DNA of 14,808 nucleotides from CCY15215 sp034932145 (GTDB taxonomy: Bacteria > Cyanobacteriota > Cyanobacteriia > Cyanobacteriales > Spirulinaceae): the NCBI RefSeq assembly GCF_034932145.1, contig NZ_JAYGHV010000162.1, positions 1-14,808 on the forward strand, read 5' to 3'. The position numbers and the translations under genes are program-made. Below are positions 7,015 through 12,829 of this stretch, piece after piece (the stretch's first letter is position 1; each line of letters opens with the position of its first letter). The notes below the pieces were generated by a model. That model ran no database searches, had not been told where the DNA came from, and saw only the letters and a program-made list of their open reading frames with translations.

Positions 7015-7902
7015 ATGGAAAATGCCAAACTTCCCAATTTTTTTATCGGTGTTGACGGTGGTGCAACAAAAACTATTGTCCGCGTTGAGGACGAAAACGG
7101 CAATCTTTTAGGAGAAGGCAAAAGCGGCACCTCTAATATTCGTCTCTCGGTAGAGAATACCTGGACATCGATTCACACTGCCCTCGAACAAGCCCTTCTA
7201 CCCACGGGAATTATCTTAAATGCCCGCGCAGGCAATTTCTTTTGTTGTGCGGGGTTAGCGGGGACTCAGGTGCCTTCTGCTTGCGAGGAATTTCTTGCCC
7301 AACCCCATCCTTTTCGCAAGTTGGTTCTTGAGTCTGATGGCTATATCTCCTGTGTGGGGGCGCATGGGGGCAAAGATGGGGCGGTTATTGCTATTGGGAC
7401 GGGGGTTGTCGCTTATCAAATTGACGCGGGAAAAGTTTCGCGGGTAAGCGGTTGGGGTTTTCCTCAAGGAGATGAGGGTAGCGGGGCTTGGTTGGGGTTG
7501 GAGGCAGTCCGGGCGACCTTACATTGGCAAGATGGACGTAGAGATAATTCTCCCTTAATTGAAGCAGTTTTGGCGCATTTTCAGAATGATTGGACTCAGT
7601 TTATTATTTGGGTCAACCAGGCAAAATCCACCCAATTCGCTGAACTTGCCCCTATTGTCGTCAAACAGGCGATCGCCGAAACTCCCCTCGCAGTGGAATT
7701 GCTGCAACAGGCTGCAAGGGATATCGATCGCATTGGGGAAGCATTAGCAGCAAAAACGAGTCAACCTCTTCCTTGTGCTTTGTTGGGGGGTTTAGCCCCT
7801 TTTATTGAACCGAGATTGGGGGAAAACTTGCGATCGCGCCTGGTTCCCCCACAGTACAATGCGGCAAAAGGGGCGGTTTTGCGTCTTCGTCAGTTGGTTT
7901 AA
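7015..7902 (+). CDS. BadF/BadG/BcrA/BcrD ATPase-family sugar kinase, probably amino-sugar kinase
   Basis: The 295-residue protein is predicted to phosphorylate a sugar with ATP; N-acetylglucosamine or glucosamine is the usual substrate of close families. ASKHA-fold motifs are in order: phosphate-1 loop FIGVDGGATKT (10-20) with D14; FCCAGLAGTQVPSA (76-89); catalytic-region LESDGYISCVGAHGGKDG (105-122) with D108; phosphate-2 loop AVIAIGTGVVAY (123-134); GWGFPQGDEGSGAWLG (146-161), the signature of GlcNAc-kinase-like members; and adenosine-binding CALLGGLAPF (254-263). Length is normal. It has no ribosome site and is divergent from the transketolase half, which may indicate shared sugar metabolism (inference). 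The last codons form the left border of a tandem duplication that follows. It is not a benzoyl-CoA reductase subunit because the Cys cluster of that branch is absent. Confidence 0.85.
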   Translation: MENAKLPNFFIGVDGGATKTIVRVEDENGNLLGEGKSGTSNIRLSVENTWTSIHTALEQALLPTGIILNARAGNFFCCAGLAGTQVPSACEEFLAQPHPFRKLVLESDGYISCVGAHGGKDGAVIAIGTGVVAYQIDAGKVSRVSGWGFPQGDEGSGAWLGLEAVRATLHWQDGRRDNSPLIEAVLAHFQNDWTQFIIWVNQAKSTQFAELAPIVVKQAIAETPLAVELLQQAARDIDRIGEALAAKTSQPLPCALLGGLAPFIEPRLGENLRSRLVPPQYNAAKGAVLRLRQLV

Positions 7903-8043
7903 AAGAATTTTCCCGATCGCTTTCCCTTCTTCACAAAATCCTCACAATGTTTTGTTATATCTAAAGGTAATTCAATAACGTCGATCGCACTATATAAGAT
8001 TGGCAGATAAGAGATGGCCTCCGGAATGCAAATTCTGGGGGCT
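7893..8043 (+). repeat. Tandem duplication unit 1 (151 bp)
   Basis: The unit begins in the last codons of the kinase gene and is repeated directly at 8044-8196. The 9-mer GTTGGTTTA marks each junction (7893, 8044, 8197). Its 3' part (7969-8051 counting the next junction) matches the second copy at 81 of 83 positions. The 5' part (about 7901-7968) has many substitutions and a short A-tract length change. A 6 bp stem ACAAAA/TTTTGT in the 5' part is kept in both copies. Confidence 0.9.
8017..8042 (+). other. Hairpin with GCAA tetraloop, copy 1 (candidate small RNA or processing site)
   Basis: Eleven consecutive base pairs (GCCTCCGGAAT with ATTCTGGGGGC, two of them G-U wobbles) close a GCAA loop, a GNRA tetraloop. 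A further G-U pair can extend the base. A TATAAG box (7993-7998) lies 19 bases upstream. No long U-run follows, only TGTTGGTTTA, so it is not a textbook terminator, although it could still end or stabilise the kinase mRNA. The wobble pattern suits RNA on the plus strand no better than the minus strand. Function unknown. Confidence 0.55.
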
Positions 8044-8196
8044 GTTGGTTTAAAAAAAGAATTTTCTCGATAAGTTTTCTTTCTTTACAAAATCCTCATG
8101 ATGTTTTGTTATACCTAAGACAATTCAATAACGTCGATCGCACTATATAAGATTGGCAAATAAGAGACGGCCTCCGGAATGCAAATTCTGGGGGCT
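8044..8196 (+). repeat. Tandem duplication unit 2 (153 bp)
   Basis: This is the second copy of the unit, ending at the third GTTGGTTTA (8197-8205). Relative to unit 1 it has a longer A-tract near its start and many changes in its first half, but only two changes in the last 83 positions (8159 and 8168), both outside the hairpin. The TATAAG box is retained at 8146-8151. Confidence 0.9.
8170..8195 (+). other. Hairpin with GCAA tetraloop, copy 2
   Basis: This is identical in sequence to the first hairpin: an 11 bp stem and GCAA loop, 153 bp downstream. The base below the stem differs in its flank (C at 8168 in place of T). The sequence after it goes GTTGGTTTAGAGGAG, again without a clear U-run. 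Confidence 0.55.
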
Positions 8197-8267
8197 GTTG
8201 GTTTAGAGGAGTTGAACCAGAAATCATCAGAAAGAAATGGGAATGATGCAGCCTTACTCGGTTTTTT

Positions 8268-8287
8268 ACAAAAATTCATATTTTTGT
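8268..8287. other. AT-rich perfect inverted repeat (8 bp stem)
   Basis: ACAAAAAT and ATTTTTGT form a perfect 8 bp stem around TCAT. It is preceded by six T and followed by TTTTCG. It could be a weak bidirectional terminator separating the duplicated region from the next gene, or an operator. With so few G-C pairs the hairpin alone would be weak. Confidence 0.3.
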
Positions 8288-8358
8288 TTTCGTAAAAATT
8301 AAGCCATAATGGGTAGAAATGGAGTGAGATATCATTTAGAATTCAAAATCAGGGAAAC

Positions 8359-9099
8359 GTGGTAGAGCGAATTGATGCGAAAAATATTGAGCCAATGCTC
8401 AAAAAACTCATAGATATTGCTGCAACCGTCGAACCGAATCTATCCGATCGCCTGAAAGAAATCGATCGATGGGCTGGCCAGGAAAAGGCTGGATTTCTCA
8501 CAAGTCGCAAGTTTTTAATGGCTTTTCTTGCGGAAATCATCGAAGATGCACAAATATGGTTAACTTTACAAGAGAACGCAATACAATCTTCTGATGAGGA
8601 ATACAATCGGGAATACCAACAAAAACTGGCTCAGGAAATGACTCCCCCCCTAGCCTATTGGTATTCTAAACTTTTTCCCCTCTGGTTTAGGAGCAGCGAT
8701 CGCAAATTTTCTCAATGGAAGAATTGTCTCAAATCTGGCAAACACAGTGCCGATGATGCAACAGAGCTTAATTTATTGGTTGAACAAATTCAAGAGCGAG
8801 GAGGCAGTGTATTATGTAGGAGGATTATTGATTTTTCCATGTCTACCGATCTGATTGTTAGCGGTCGTCAGTCTAATACGAATTTGTGCGTTCAAATCAC
8901 AAAAATGGGTGAGTCGGAACAAATGCAAGAAAAAATAAAGTCATGGAAAAAGACATTAAAATTGTGGGATATTAAAAGAGGGCTTTTTGTTAGTCTAAAT
9001 CCTGCTAATTTCCCAGACTCTATCCAATCTGCCAGCAATTTAATTCTTTTTAATAGCGATCGCATGAAATCAGAAGATTACAAAAGTTTTAGTTTTTAG
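8359..9099 (+). CDS. Hypothetical protein, possible degenerate nuclease-like C-terminus
   Basis: The 246-residue protein starts with GTG, chosen because AGGGA lies 4 bases upstream and the next Met is residue 13. The N-terminal 90 residues are helical and charged. TPPLAYWYSKLFPLWFR (95-111) is an aromatic patch, too short and interrupted for a sure membrane helix. The C-terminal part, STDLIVSG (162-169), LCVQITKM (176-183), KSWKKTLKLWDIKRGLFVSLNP (194-215) and LILFNSD (228-234), reads like alternating strands and a helix of a PD-(D/E)XK-type fold. D164 is present, but Q-x-T stands where E-x-K should be, so activity is doubtful. Similar C-termini occur in uncharacterised cyanobacterial proteins (recollection, not checked). 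The role is unknown. It may be co-oriented with the DUF1822-like gene 82 bp downstream. Confidence 0.6.
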   Translation: MVERIDAKNIEPMLKKLIDIAATVEPNLSDRLKEIDRWAGQEKAGFLTSRKFLMAFLAEIIEDAQIWLTLQENAIQSSDEEYNREYQQKLAQEMTPPLAYWYSKLFPLWFRSSDRKFSQWKNCLKSGKHSADDATELNLLVEQIQERGGSVLCRRIIDFSMSTDLIVSGRQSNTNLCVQITKMGESEQMQEKIKSWKKTLKLWDIKRGLFVSLNPANFPDSIQSASNLILFNSDRMKSEDYKSFSF

Positions 9100-9100
9100 T

Positions 9101-9145
9101 TCAATTTAAAACAATTCAATTTAACTCAATTTAACTCAATTTAAA
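9101..9145 (+). repeat. 10 bp direct repeats TCAATTTAAC
   Basis: TCAATTTAA occurs at 9101, 9116, 9126 and 9136. The last three are back to back with a 10 bp period (TCAATTTAAC twice, then TCAATTTAA). A one-turn helical period in an 82 bp intergenic spacer would put sites on one face of the DNA, as for cooperative regulator binding. Slippage of simple AT-rich sequence is the plain alternative. Confidence 0.6.
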
Positions 9146-9181
9146 ATCATCACTTTAACTTAACAAAGGGCAATCAAAAAT

Positions 9182-9820
9182 ATGAATTCAGGAAAACTCG
9201 ACCTGCTTTTATCTTCTTTACAAAAAGTCAAAAAAATGCAGGCAGACCGTTTAAATTTAGGATCGGATTATATCGATCTCTATATTGATAACGTCGAGGG
9301 GGATTGGTTGGAGAATTGGGGGCAACCCGAAAAATCATTGCAAAATTCATCGCAACATTTAACTAATTCGGGAGAAACTAATTTAGGAGAATGGCTGAAA
9401 GATAAAGCGATCGCCGAATGGCAAAAAGTTGAAGATATTTTTACTTCATTTCCCCAGCAAAAACTCGCTTTTGTCTCCAGCAATGTTGCCAGCAAAACGA
9501 GACAGATCGAACGTTGTAAGCGGATCGATTTAGGAAAAATTGCGAAAGCGCGTACTGTTGTTTTAATCGTCAGCTTACGCCCTCAGAGTGATTCTACAAT
9601 GGACATTGAGATCGCCTTGCGTCCCCTTCCCCCAGATCCCGAACTCCCTCAAGGGTTGAAATTGTACCTCCTCTCAGACTGTGGAGAAATCATGGAAGCG
9701 ATCGCCGTTGAACAAAACAGCGAAGTAATTTCTCTGACGTTAGCGGGGAAACAGGGGAAACGCTTCCAACTTCAGGCGATCGGGGAAGGAGTGAATATTA
9801 CCGAAGACTTTGAGATTTGA
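9182..9820 (+). CDS. DUF1822-like hypothetical protein
   Basis: The protein has 212 residues and no signal peptide or membrane span. The N-terminal half is helical and polar, with WLENWGQP (42-49). The C-terminal half matches the pattern I associate with cyanobacterial DUF1822 proteins: VVLIVSLRPQSDSTMDIEIALRPLP (125-149), LPQGLKLYLLSDCGEIMEAI (154-173), EVISLTLAGKQGKRFQLQAIG (180-200) and a terminal TEDFEI. In those proteins the end is a short beta-rich domain of unknown function, often near sigma-factor or CHAT-type genes. None are present here. AAGGG lies about 13 bases upstream of ATG 9182, which is rather far. Assignment to the family is by eye and moderate. Confidence 0.62.
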   Translation: MNSGKLDLLLSSLQKVKKMQADRLNLGSDYIDLYIDNVEGDWLENWGQPEKSLQNSSQHLTNSGETNLGEWLKDKAIAEWQKVEDIFTSFPQQKLAFVSSNVASKTRQIERCKRIDLGKIAKARTVVLIVSLRPQSDSTMDIEIALRPLPPDPELPQGLKLYLLSDCGEIMEAIAVEQNSEVISLTLAGKQGKRFQLQAIGEGVNITEDFEI

Positions 9821-9864
9821 GGGTTGTGGCTTTTCATGTCTGCTGTGAGGCGTTTGACCGCAAA

Positions 9865-9880
9865 AAAGGCGATCGCCTTT
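9865..9880. other. 16 bp perfect palindrome containing HIP1
   Basis: AAAGGCGATCGCCTTT is self-complementary over its full length, 45 bp after the DUF1822-like stop. As RNA it would form a 6 bp stem with a GATC loop. There is no T-run behind it, so it is a poor terminator. It is most simply an extended HIP1 site. Confidence 0.5.
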
Positions 9881-9911
9881 CCTGTCAACCTAAAAATCTT
9901 GATAATTGGGA

Positions 9912-9953
9912 ATCAATAATTGATAATTAAAGAATTGATAATCAATTATTGAT
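9912..9953. promoter_or_regulatory. 13 bp perfect inverted repeat upstream of pyruvate dehydrogenase E2
   Basis: ATCAATAATTGAT (9912-9924) and ATCAATTATTGAT (9941-9953) are exact reverse complements separated by 16 bp, ending 9 bases before the E2 start codon. Each arm is itself a palindrome around one central base, so this is two nearly identical operator-like sites 29 bp centre to centre. As RNA it could mask the start. Repeated ATTGATAAT text is common in cyanobacterial spacers, so chance or repeat origin is possible. Confidence 0.45.
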
Positions 9954-9962
9954 GGTTGTTCC

Positions 9963-11252
9963 ATGATCCACGACATTTTCATGCCCGCGCTTAGTTCCAC
10001 CATGACCGAAGGGAAAATCGTCTCTTGGGTTAAATCCCCTGGCGATAAGGTCGAAAAAGGGGAAACCGTCGTCGTGGTGGAGTCGGATAAAGCAGATATG
10101 GACGTGGAATCGTTCTATAGCGGCTATCTGGCTACCATTTTAGTTGAAGCCGGACAAGAGGCACCCGTCGGCAGTGCGATCGCCTTCATCGCCGAAACTG
10201 AGGCCGAAATCGAACAGGCGAAACAAAAAGCCCCTACTTCCCCAAGTTCCGCCCCTGTAGCCCCATCTGCGCCCTCAACTCCCCCTACACCTACAGTTAG
10301 CGAAACCCCCAAATCTGCCCCTACAACTGTTGCCAGCAACCGTAATGGTAGAATTGTCGCCTCTCCTCGCGCCCGCAAATTAGCAAAAACCCTCAAGGTT
10401 GATTTGGCAACTATCCAAGGAAGCGGACCTTATGGACGCATCACAGCAGAAGATGTAGAAGTCGCAACGGGAACAGCAGCCGAGAGTACAGCCCTAACGA
10501 CAACTCCTTCAGTCACAATGGTTAGCCAACCTGCCTCACCTTCTCCAAAACCCGTTCATGTTCCGGCTGCGGCGACACCAGGGGAAACCAAGCCCATGAA
10601 TACGCTACAAAAGGCGGTGGTACGAAATATGCTGGCCAGTGTGGAGGTTCCCGATTTTCACGTGGGCTATACCATTACGACAGATGAGTTAGACAAACTC
10701 TACAAGCAAATTAAATCCAAGGGCGTGACAATGACGGCATTGTTAGCAAAAGCTGTAGCGATGGCTTTACAAAAGCATCCTATTGTTAACGCTGCTTACG
10801 TGCAAGATGCGATCGCCTATCCCAGTGGAATTAATATTTCTGTTGCTGTTGCAATGCCCGATGGTGGGTTAATTACTCCCGTGTTAAAAGATGCCGATAA
10901 GCAGGATATTTATTCTCTTTCTCGGACTTGGAAAGGATTAGTCGATCGCGCCCGATCCAAACAACTACAACCGGATGAATACAATAGCGGCACTTTTACT
11001 CTTTCTAATTTAGGAATGTTTGGAGTCGATCGCTTTGATGCCATTCTTCCTCCTGGACAAGGGGCAATTTTGGCGATCGGTGCATCCCGTCCTCAAGTTG
11101 TCGCAACCCAGGAAGGATTATTAGGAGTTAAGCGTCAGATGCAGGTGAATTTAACTTGCGATCACCGGGTTATTTATGGGGCTGATGCGGCTGCATTTTT
11201 AAAGGATTTGGCAGAGTTAATTGAAACTAATGTTCAATCTTTAACAATGTAG
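9963..11252 (+). CDS. pdhC: Pyruvate dehydrogenase E2 (dihydrolipoamide acetyltransferase)
   Basis: The 429-residue protein transfers the acetyl group from lipoamide to CoA in the pyruvate dehydrogenase complex (cytoplasmic). There is one lipoyl domain (1-77) with the lipoylated lysine K43 in ESDKADMDVE. An Ala/Pro/Ser/Thr-rich linker (90-125) leads to the peripheral subunit-binding domain (about 130-166, IVASPRARKLAKTL then GSGPYGRITAEDV). After a second linker comes the catalytic acetyltransferase domain (about 210-429), ending LTCDHRVIYGADAAAFLKDL. H401 is the catalytic His. The usual DHRxxDG is DHRVIYG, with Y405 for Asp, which I know as typical of cyanobacterial and plastid E2. Start ATG 9963 leads directly into the lipoyl domain. 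The other complex genes are not adjacent, as is normal in cyanobacteria. Upstream lies a 13 bp inverted repeat. Confidence 0.95.
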   Translation: MIHDIFMPALSSTMTEGKIVSWVKSPGDKVEKGETVVVVESDKADMDVESFYSGYLATILVEAGQEAPVGSAIAFIAETEAEIEQAKQKAPTSPSSAPVAPSAPSTPPTPTVSETPKSAPTTVASNRNGRIVASPRARKLAKTLKVDLATIQGSGPYGRITAEDVEVATGTAAESTALTTTPSVTMVSQPASPSPKPVHVPAAATPGETKPMNTLQKAVVRNMLASVEVPDFHVGYTITTDELDKLYKQIKSKGVTMTALLAKAVAMALQKHPIVNAAYVQDAIAYPSGINISVAVAMPDGGLITPVLKDADKQDIYSLSRTWKGLVDRARSKQLQPDEYNSGTFTLSNLGMFGVDRFDAILPPGQGAILAIGASRPQVVATQEGLLGVKRQMQVNLTCDHRVIYGADAAAFLKDLAELIETNVQSLTM

Positions 11253-11292
11253 GTTTGATAGTTGATAGTTGATAGTTGATAGTTGATAGTTG
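11253..11292 (+). repeat. Heptamer short tandem repeat (GTTGATA)
   Basis: Four exact copies of GTTGATA (11261-11288) are flanked by a variant copy GTTTGATA before and a partial GTTG after, starting immediately behind the E2 stop codon. This is the short tandemly repeated repetitive type common between genes in filamentous cyanobacteria. Not coding. Confidence 0.85.
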
Positions 11293-11327
11293 GGAAAGGC
11301 ACAAGAGGGATTGGACTTACGCAGTTA

Positions 11328-11388
11328 GGGAGCGAGACGCTCCCACTACTGTATTCTCTTACTATGGTAGTGCGGGCATCTTGCCCGC
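11328..11388 (+). repeat. REP-like spacer element with two GC-rich hairpins
   Basis: GGGAGCG-AGA-CGCTCCC (11328-11344) and GCGGGCA-TCT-TGCCCGC (11372-11388) each form a perfect 7 bp stem with a 3-base loop, flanked by ACTA/TAGT-type sequence. The second stem and the GGACTTACGCA text before the first are familiar as dispersed repeats in cyanobacterial genomes. They may also end the E2 transcript, though no T-run follows closely. A reading frame across them gives the repeat-derived peptide SAGILPAS and is not a gene. Confidence 0.65.
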
Positions 11389-11446
11389 TAGTGCTTCAGT
11401 ATTAATCTTTCTTAATCTTTTCTCGTTTCCTTTCTCCATCAAAAAC

Positions 11447-11578
11447 ATGACTGATTCAAATCCATTGTGGTTAATTGGTGGAATTATCATTTTAGTTCTC
11501 TATTTGCTTCTTTCTGGATTAACAGAGATGGGAACGAAATGGCCGTGGCAAGATAAACACAAACAAGAAAATAAATGA
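11447..11578 (+). CDS. Small single-helix membrane protein (43 aa)
   Basis: The protein begins MTDSNPLW, has one strong transmembrane helix (about 8-26, WLIGGIIILVLYLLLSGLT), then a short polar tail rich in K and Q (KWPWQDKHKQENK). I chose ATG 11447 because the frame upstream runs through repeats and hairpins and encodes nothing sensible. The TGA stop overlaps the next start as ATGA (11575-11578), so the two genes are probably translated together. Small one-helix proteins are common in cyanobacterial thylakoid and plasma membranes, but I do not recognise this one. The tail is likely cytosolic by the positive-inside rule. Confidence 0.65.
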   Translation: MTDSNPLWLIGGIIILVLYLLLSGLTEMGTKWPWQDKHKQENK

Positions 11579-11865
11579 CAACAGATTTAAAAACTCAATT
11601 ACAAGAAGAAATCGCTGAGGTCGATTGGAATGCCTTACAGCCTCATGCGCGTCGAGATGCTTTAATTGTGGTCAATCCTTTATTAGATTTAGTTGCAGTG
11701 GGGGTTGCGATCGCAGAAGATAACAAGCAAGTAGTCGATCGTTGGATCCGCGAACAGTTAATTTGTAAACCTTCTGTGGACGATTTAAGCAATTGGAACG
11801 CGCAACCCGAGAAAATGTTTAAGACATTAATCGTACAGCCTTTTGTTTTAATCTCTGCGGTTTAA
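11575..11865 (+). CDS. DUF2288 family protein
   Basis: The 96-residue soluble protein matches the DUF2288 pattern from end to end: LQEEIAEVDWNALQPHARRD (9-28), ALIVVNPLLDLVAVGVAIAED (29-49), a helix KQVVDRWIREQLICKPS (51-67), and the closing KTLIVQPFVLI (83-93). The family is small, widespread in cyanobacteria and proteobacteria, and has no known function. The start overlaps the stop of the 43-residue membrane protein by 4 bp, which supports co-translation and perhaps a shared role. The length is full for the family. Confidence 0.82.
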   Translation: MTTDLKTQLQEEIAEVDWNALQPHARRDALIVVNPLLDLVAVGVAIAEDNKQVVDRWIREQLICKPSVDDLSNWNAQPEKMFKTLIVQPFVLISAV

Positions 11866-11958
11866 TTCAATATGACACTTCAGATTTTACCACATCCTTG
11901 ACCTAAAAATACCAGAAAACGACCGAGAATTGGCACTAATCAAACTTGGTATTTCGTT

Positions 11959-12741
11959 ATGAATGCAAGAGAAGTTGGCAATTTTGCTTGGTTTACTGTC
12001 GTTTTAGTTCTTCTGGTTCTGTTCGTTTTTGGTATTTTGCAATGGTTGGGAATTTCCGCAGGTAGTTTTATCGATTGGATTGTCGGTTTAGCCAGTATTT
12101 GGTGGTTAATTGCGATCGTGACTATTCCTTGGAATATTCATTTTAGTGCAAAAGAAGTCCTTGTGGATGCCGATCGCTCTCGAAAAAAAGAAATTCCCGT
12201 TGATAGCGAAAAATTGAATTATGTTCGACTTGTCATGCAGCGATCGCTATGGGTGGCGATCGGATTGCATATTTTTTCAGCATTGGGTTTATATCTTCTC
12301 GCACTAACGGGAGTAAGCCGCATTGGTTATGTGAGTTCTGCGGCGACACTTTCATTTACAGGTTTACGTCCAGCAGTTTCATTTTATCAATATCTCGCCT
12401 ATCGTTTGCATTCCATCCGTCATGAATTCAAATATCCTCGCGAAGATATTGTTGAAGTTTGGAATCGCTTAAAACAAGTTGAAGCATCTACCAAAGAATT
12501 GCGAAAACAACTCAACTTTGAAAACGCTGATTCCATTGTATCTTCTCAACAGCGTCAATTCGAGGCCATTCGTCAAGATTTGACCCATTTGGCAAGTTCT
12601 CACGAAGGTTTAAAAGCACAAAACCAAGCAGATCACGATCGCATTGCAAGAGAAGCCAAAAATGCGATCGCGCAATTGAGTGAGGATAGCGAATTTTTGG
12701 ATCGGGTTCGGGAAATTATCCGCTTTTTCAAACAGGCGTAA
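11959..12741 (+). CDS. Membrane protein with C-terminal coiled coil, function unknown
   Basis: In the 260-residue protein two hydrophobic helices open the sequence (about 8-30 and 37-58, joined by a tight turn). A charged loop follows (63-92). A third helix (about 96-118, SLWVAIGLHIFSALGLYLLALTG) and a weaker fourth (about 122-148) come next. From about 160 to the end it is helical and charged, with heptad-like spacing (VWNRLKQVEASTKELRKQL), as expected for a coiled coil exposed to the cytosol. There is no enzyme motif. It lies 93 bp after the DUF2288 gene in a spacer without an evident terminator, so it may or may not share its transcript. I cannot assign a family with a function. Confidence 0.72.
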   Translation: MNAREVGNFAWFTVVLVLLVLFVFGILQWLGISAGSFIDWIVGLASIWWLIAIVTIPWNIHFSAKEVLVDADRSRKKEIPVDSEKLNYVRLVMQRSLWVAIGLHIFSALGLYLLALTGVSRIGYVSSAATLSFTGLRPAVSFYQYLAYRLHSIRHEFKYPREDIVEVWNRLKQVEASTKELRKQLNFENADSIVSSQQRQFEAIRQDLTHLASSHEGLKAQNQADHDRIAREAKNAIAQLSEDSEFLDRVREIIRFFKQA

Positions 12742-12775
12742 ATAGCTCAAATAATGATAGAGTATTACAGATTAT

Positions 12776-12791
12776 TACGGATTGCTCCGTA
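12776..12791 (+). other. Hairpin in the spacer before dapL
   Basis: TACGGA-TTGC-TCCGTA is a perfect 6 bp stem 39 bp before the dapL start. The GCTCCGTAGACGC text resembles dispersed repeats in cyanobacterial spacers. There is no T-run behind it, so it is more likely a repeat fragment or a leader structure than a terminator. Confidence 0.4.
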
Positions 12792-12829
12792 GACGCATTT
12801 AAAAGATTCTTTGTCACGATCGAACTGCA

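Larger units (their letters stand above)
7903..8358. other. 456 bp non-coding stretch
   Basis: No convincing reading frame is present. The first two thirds are the tandem duplication with its two hairpins. The remainder (8206-8358) is AT-rich and holds a second, AT-only hairpin (8268-8287). It also has a weak promoter-like CATAAT near 8306-8311, followed by AGGGA just before the GTG start of the next gene. Confidence 0.7.

Noticed and set aside
7930..7970. Resemblance of TCCTCACA in the duplicated region to the core of the cyanobacterial small RNA Yfr1
   Set aside because: The match is short, lacks the full ACUCCUCACAC core and its flanking stems, and is not kept in the second copy (TCCTCATG).
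9865..9880. Palindrome after the DUF1822-like gene as a rho-independent terminator
   Set aside because: It has no T-run downstream and is explained by an extended HIP1 site.
10003..11252. Y405 in the E2 DHRVIYG motif as a loss of a catalytic residue
   Set aside because: Tyr at this position is familiar in cyanobacterial and plastid E2 proteins, so it is a lineage feature and not a defect.
11253..11292. GTTGATA array as a CRISPR-like array
   Set aside because: The copies are 7 bp with no spacers. This is a simple tandem repeat.
11276..11446. N-terminal extension of the small membrane protein, making a 100-residue frame
   Set aside because: It runs through heptamer repeats and two hairpins and gives the repeat-type peptide SAGILPAS. 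The believable gene starts at 11447.
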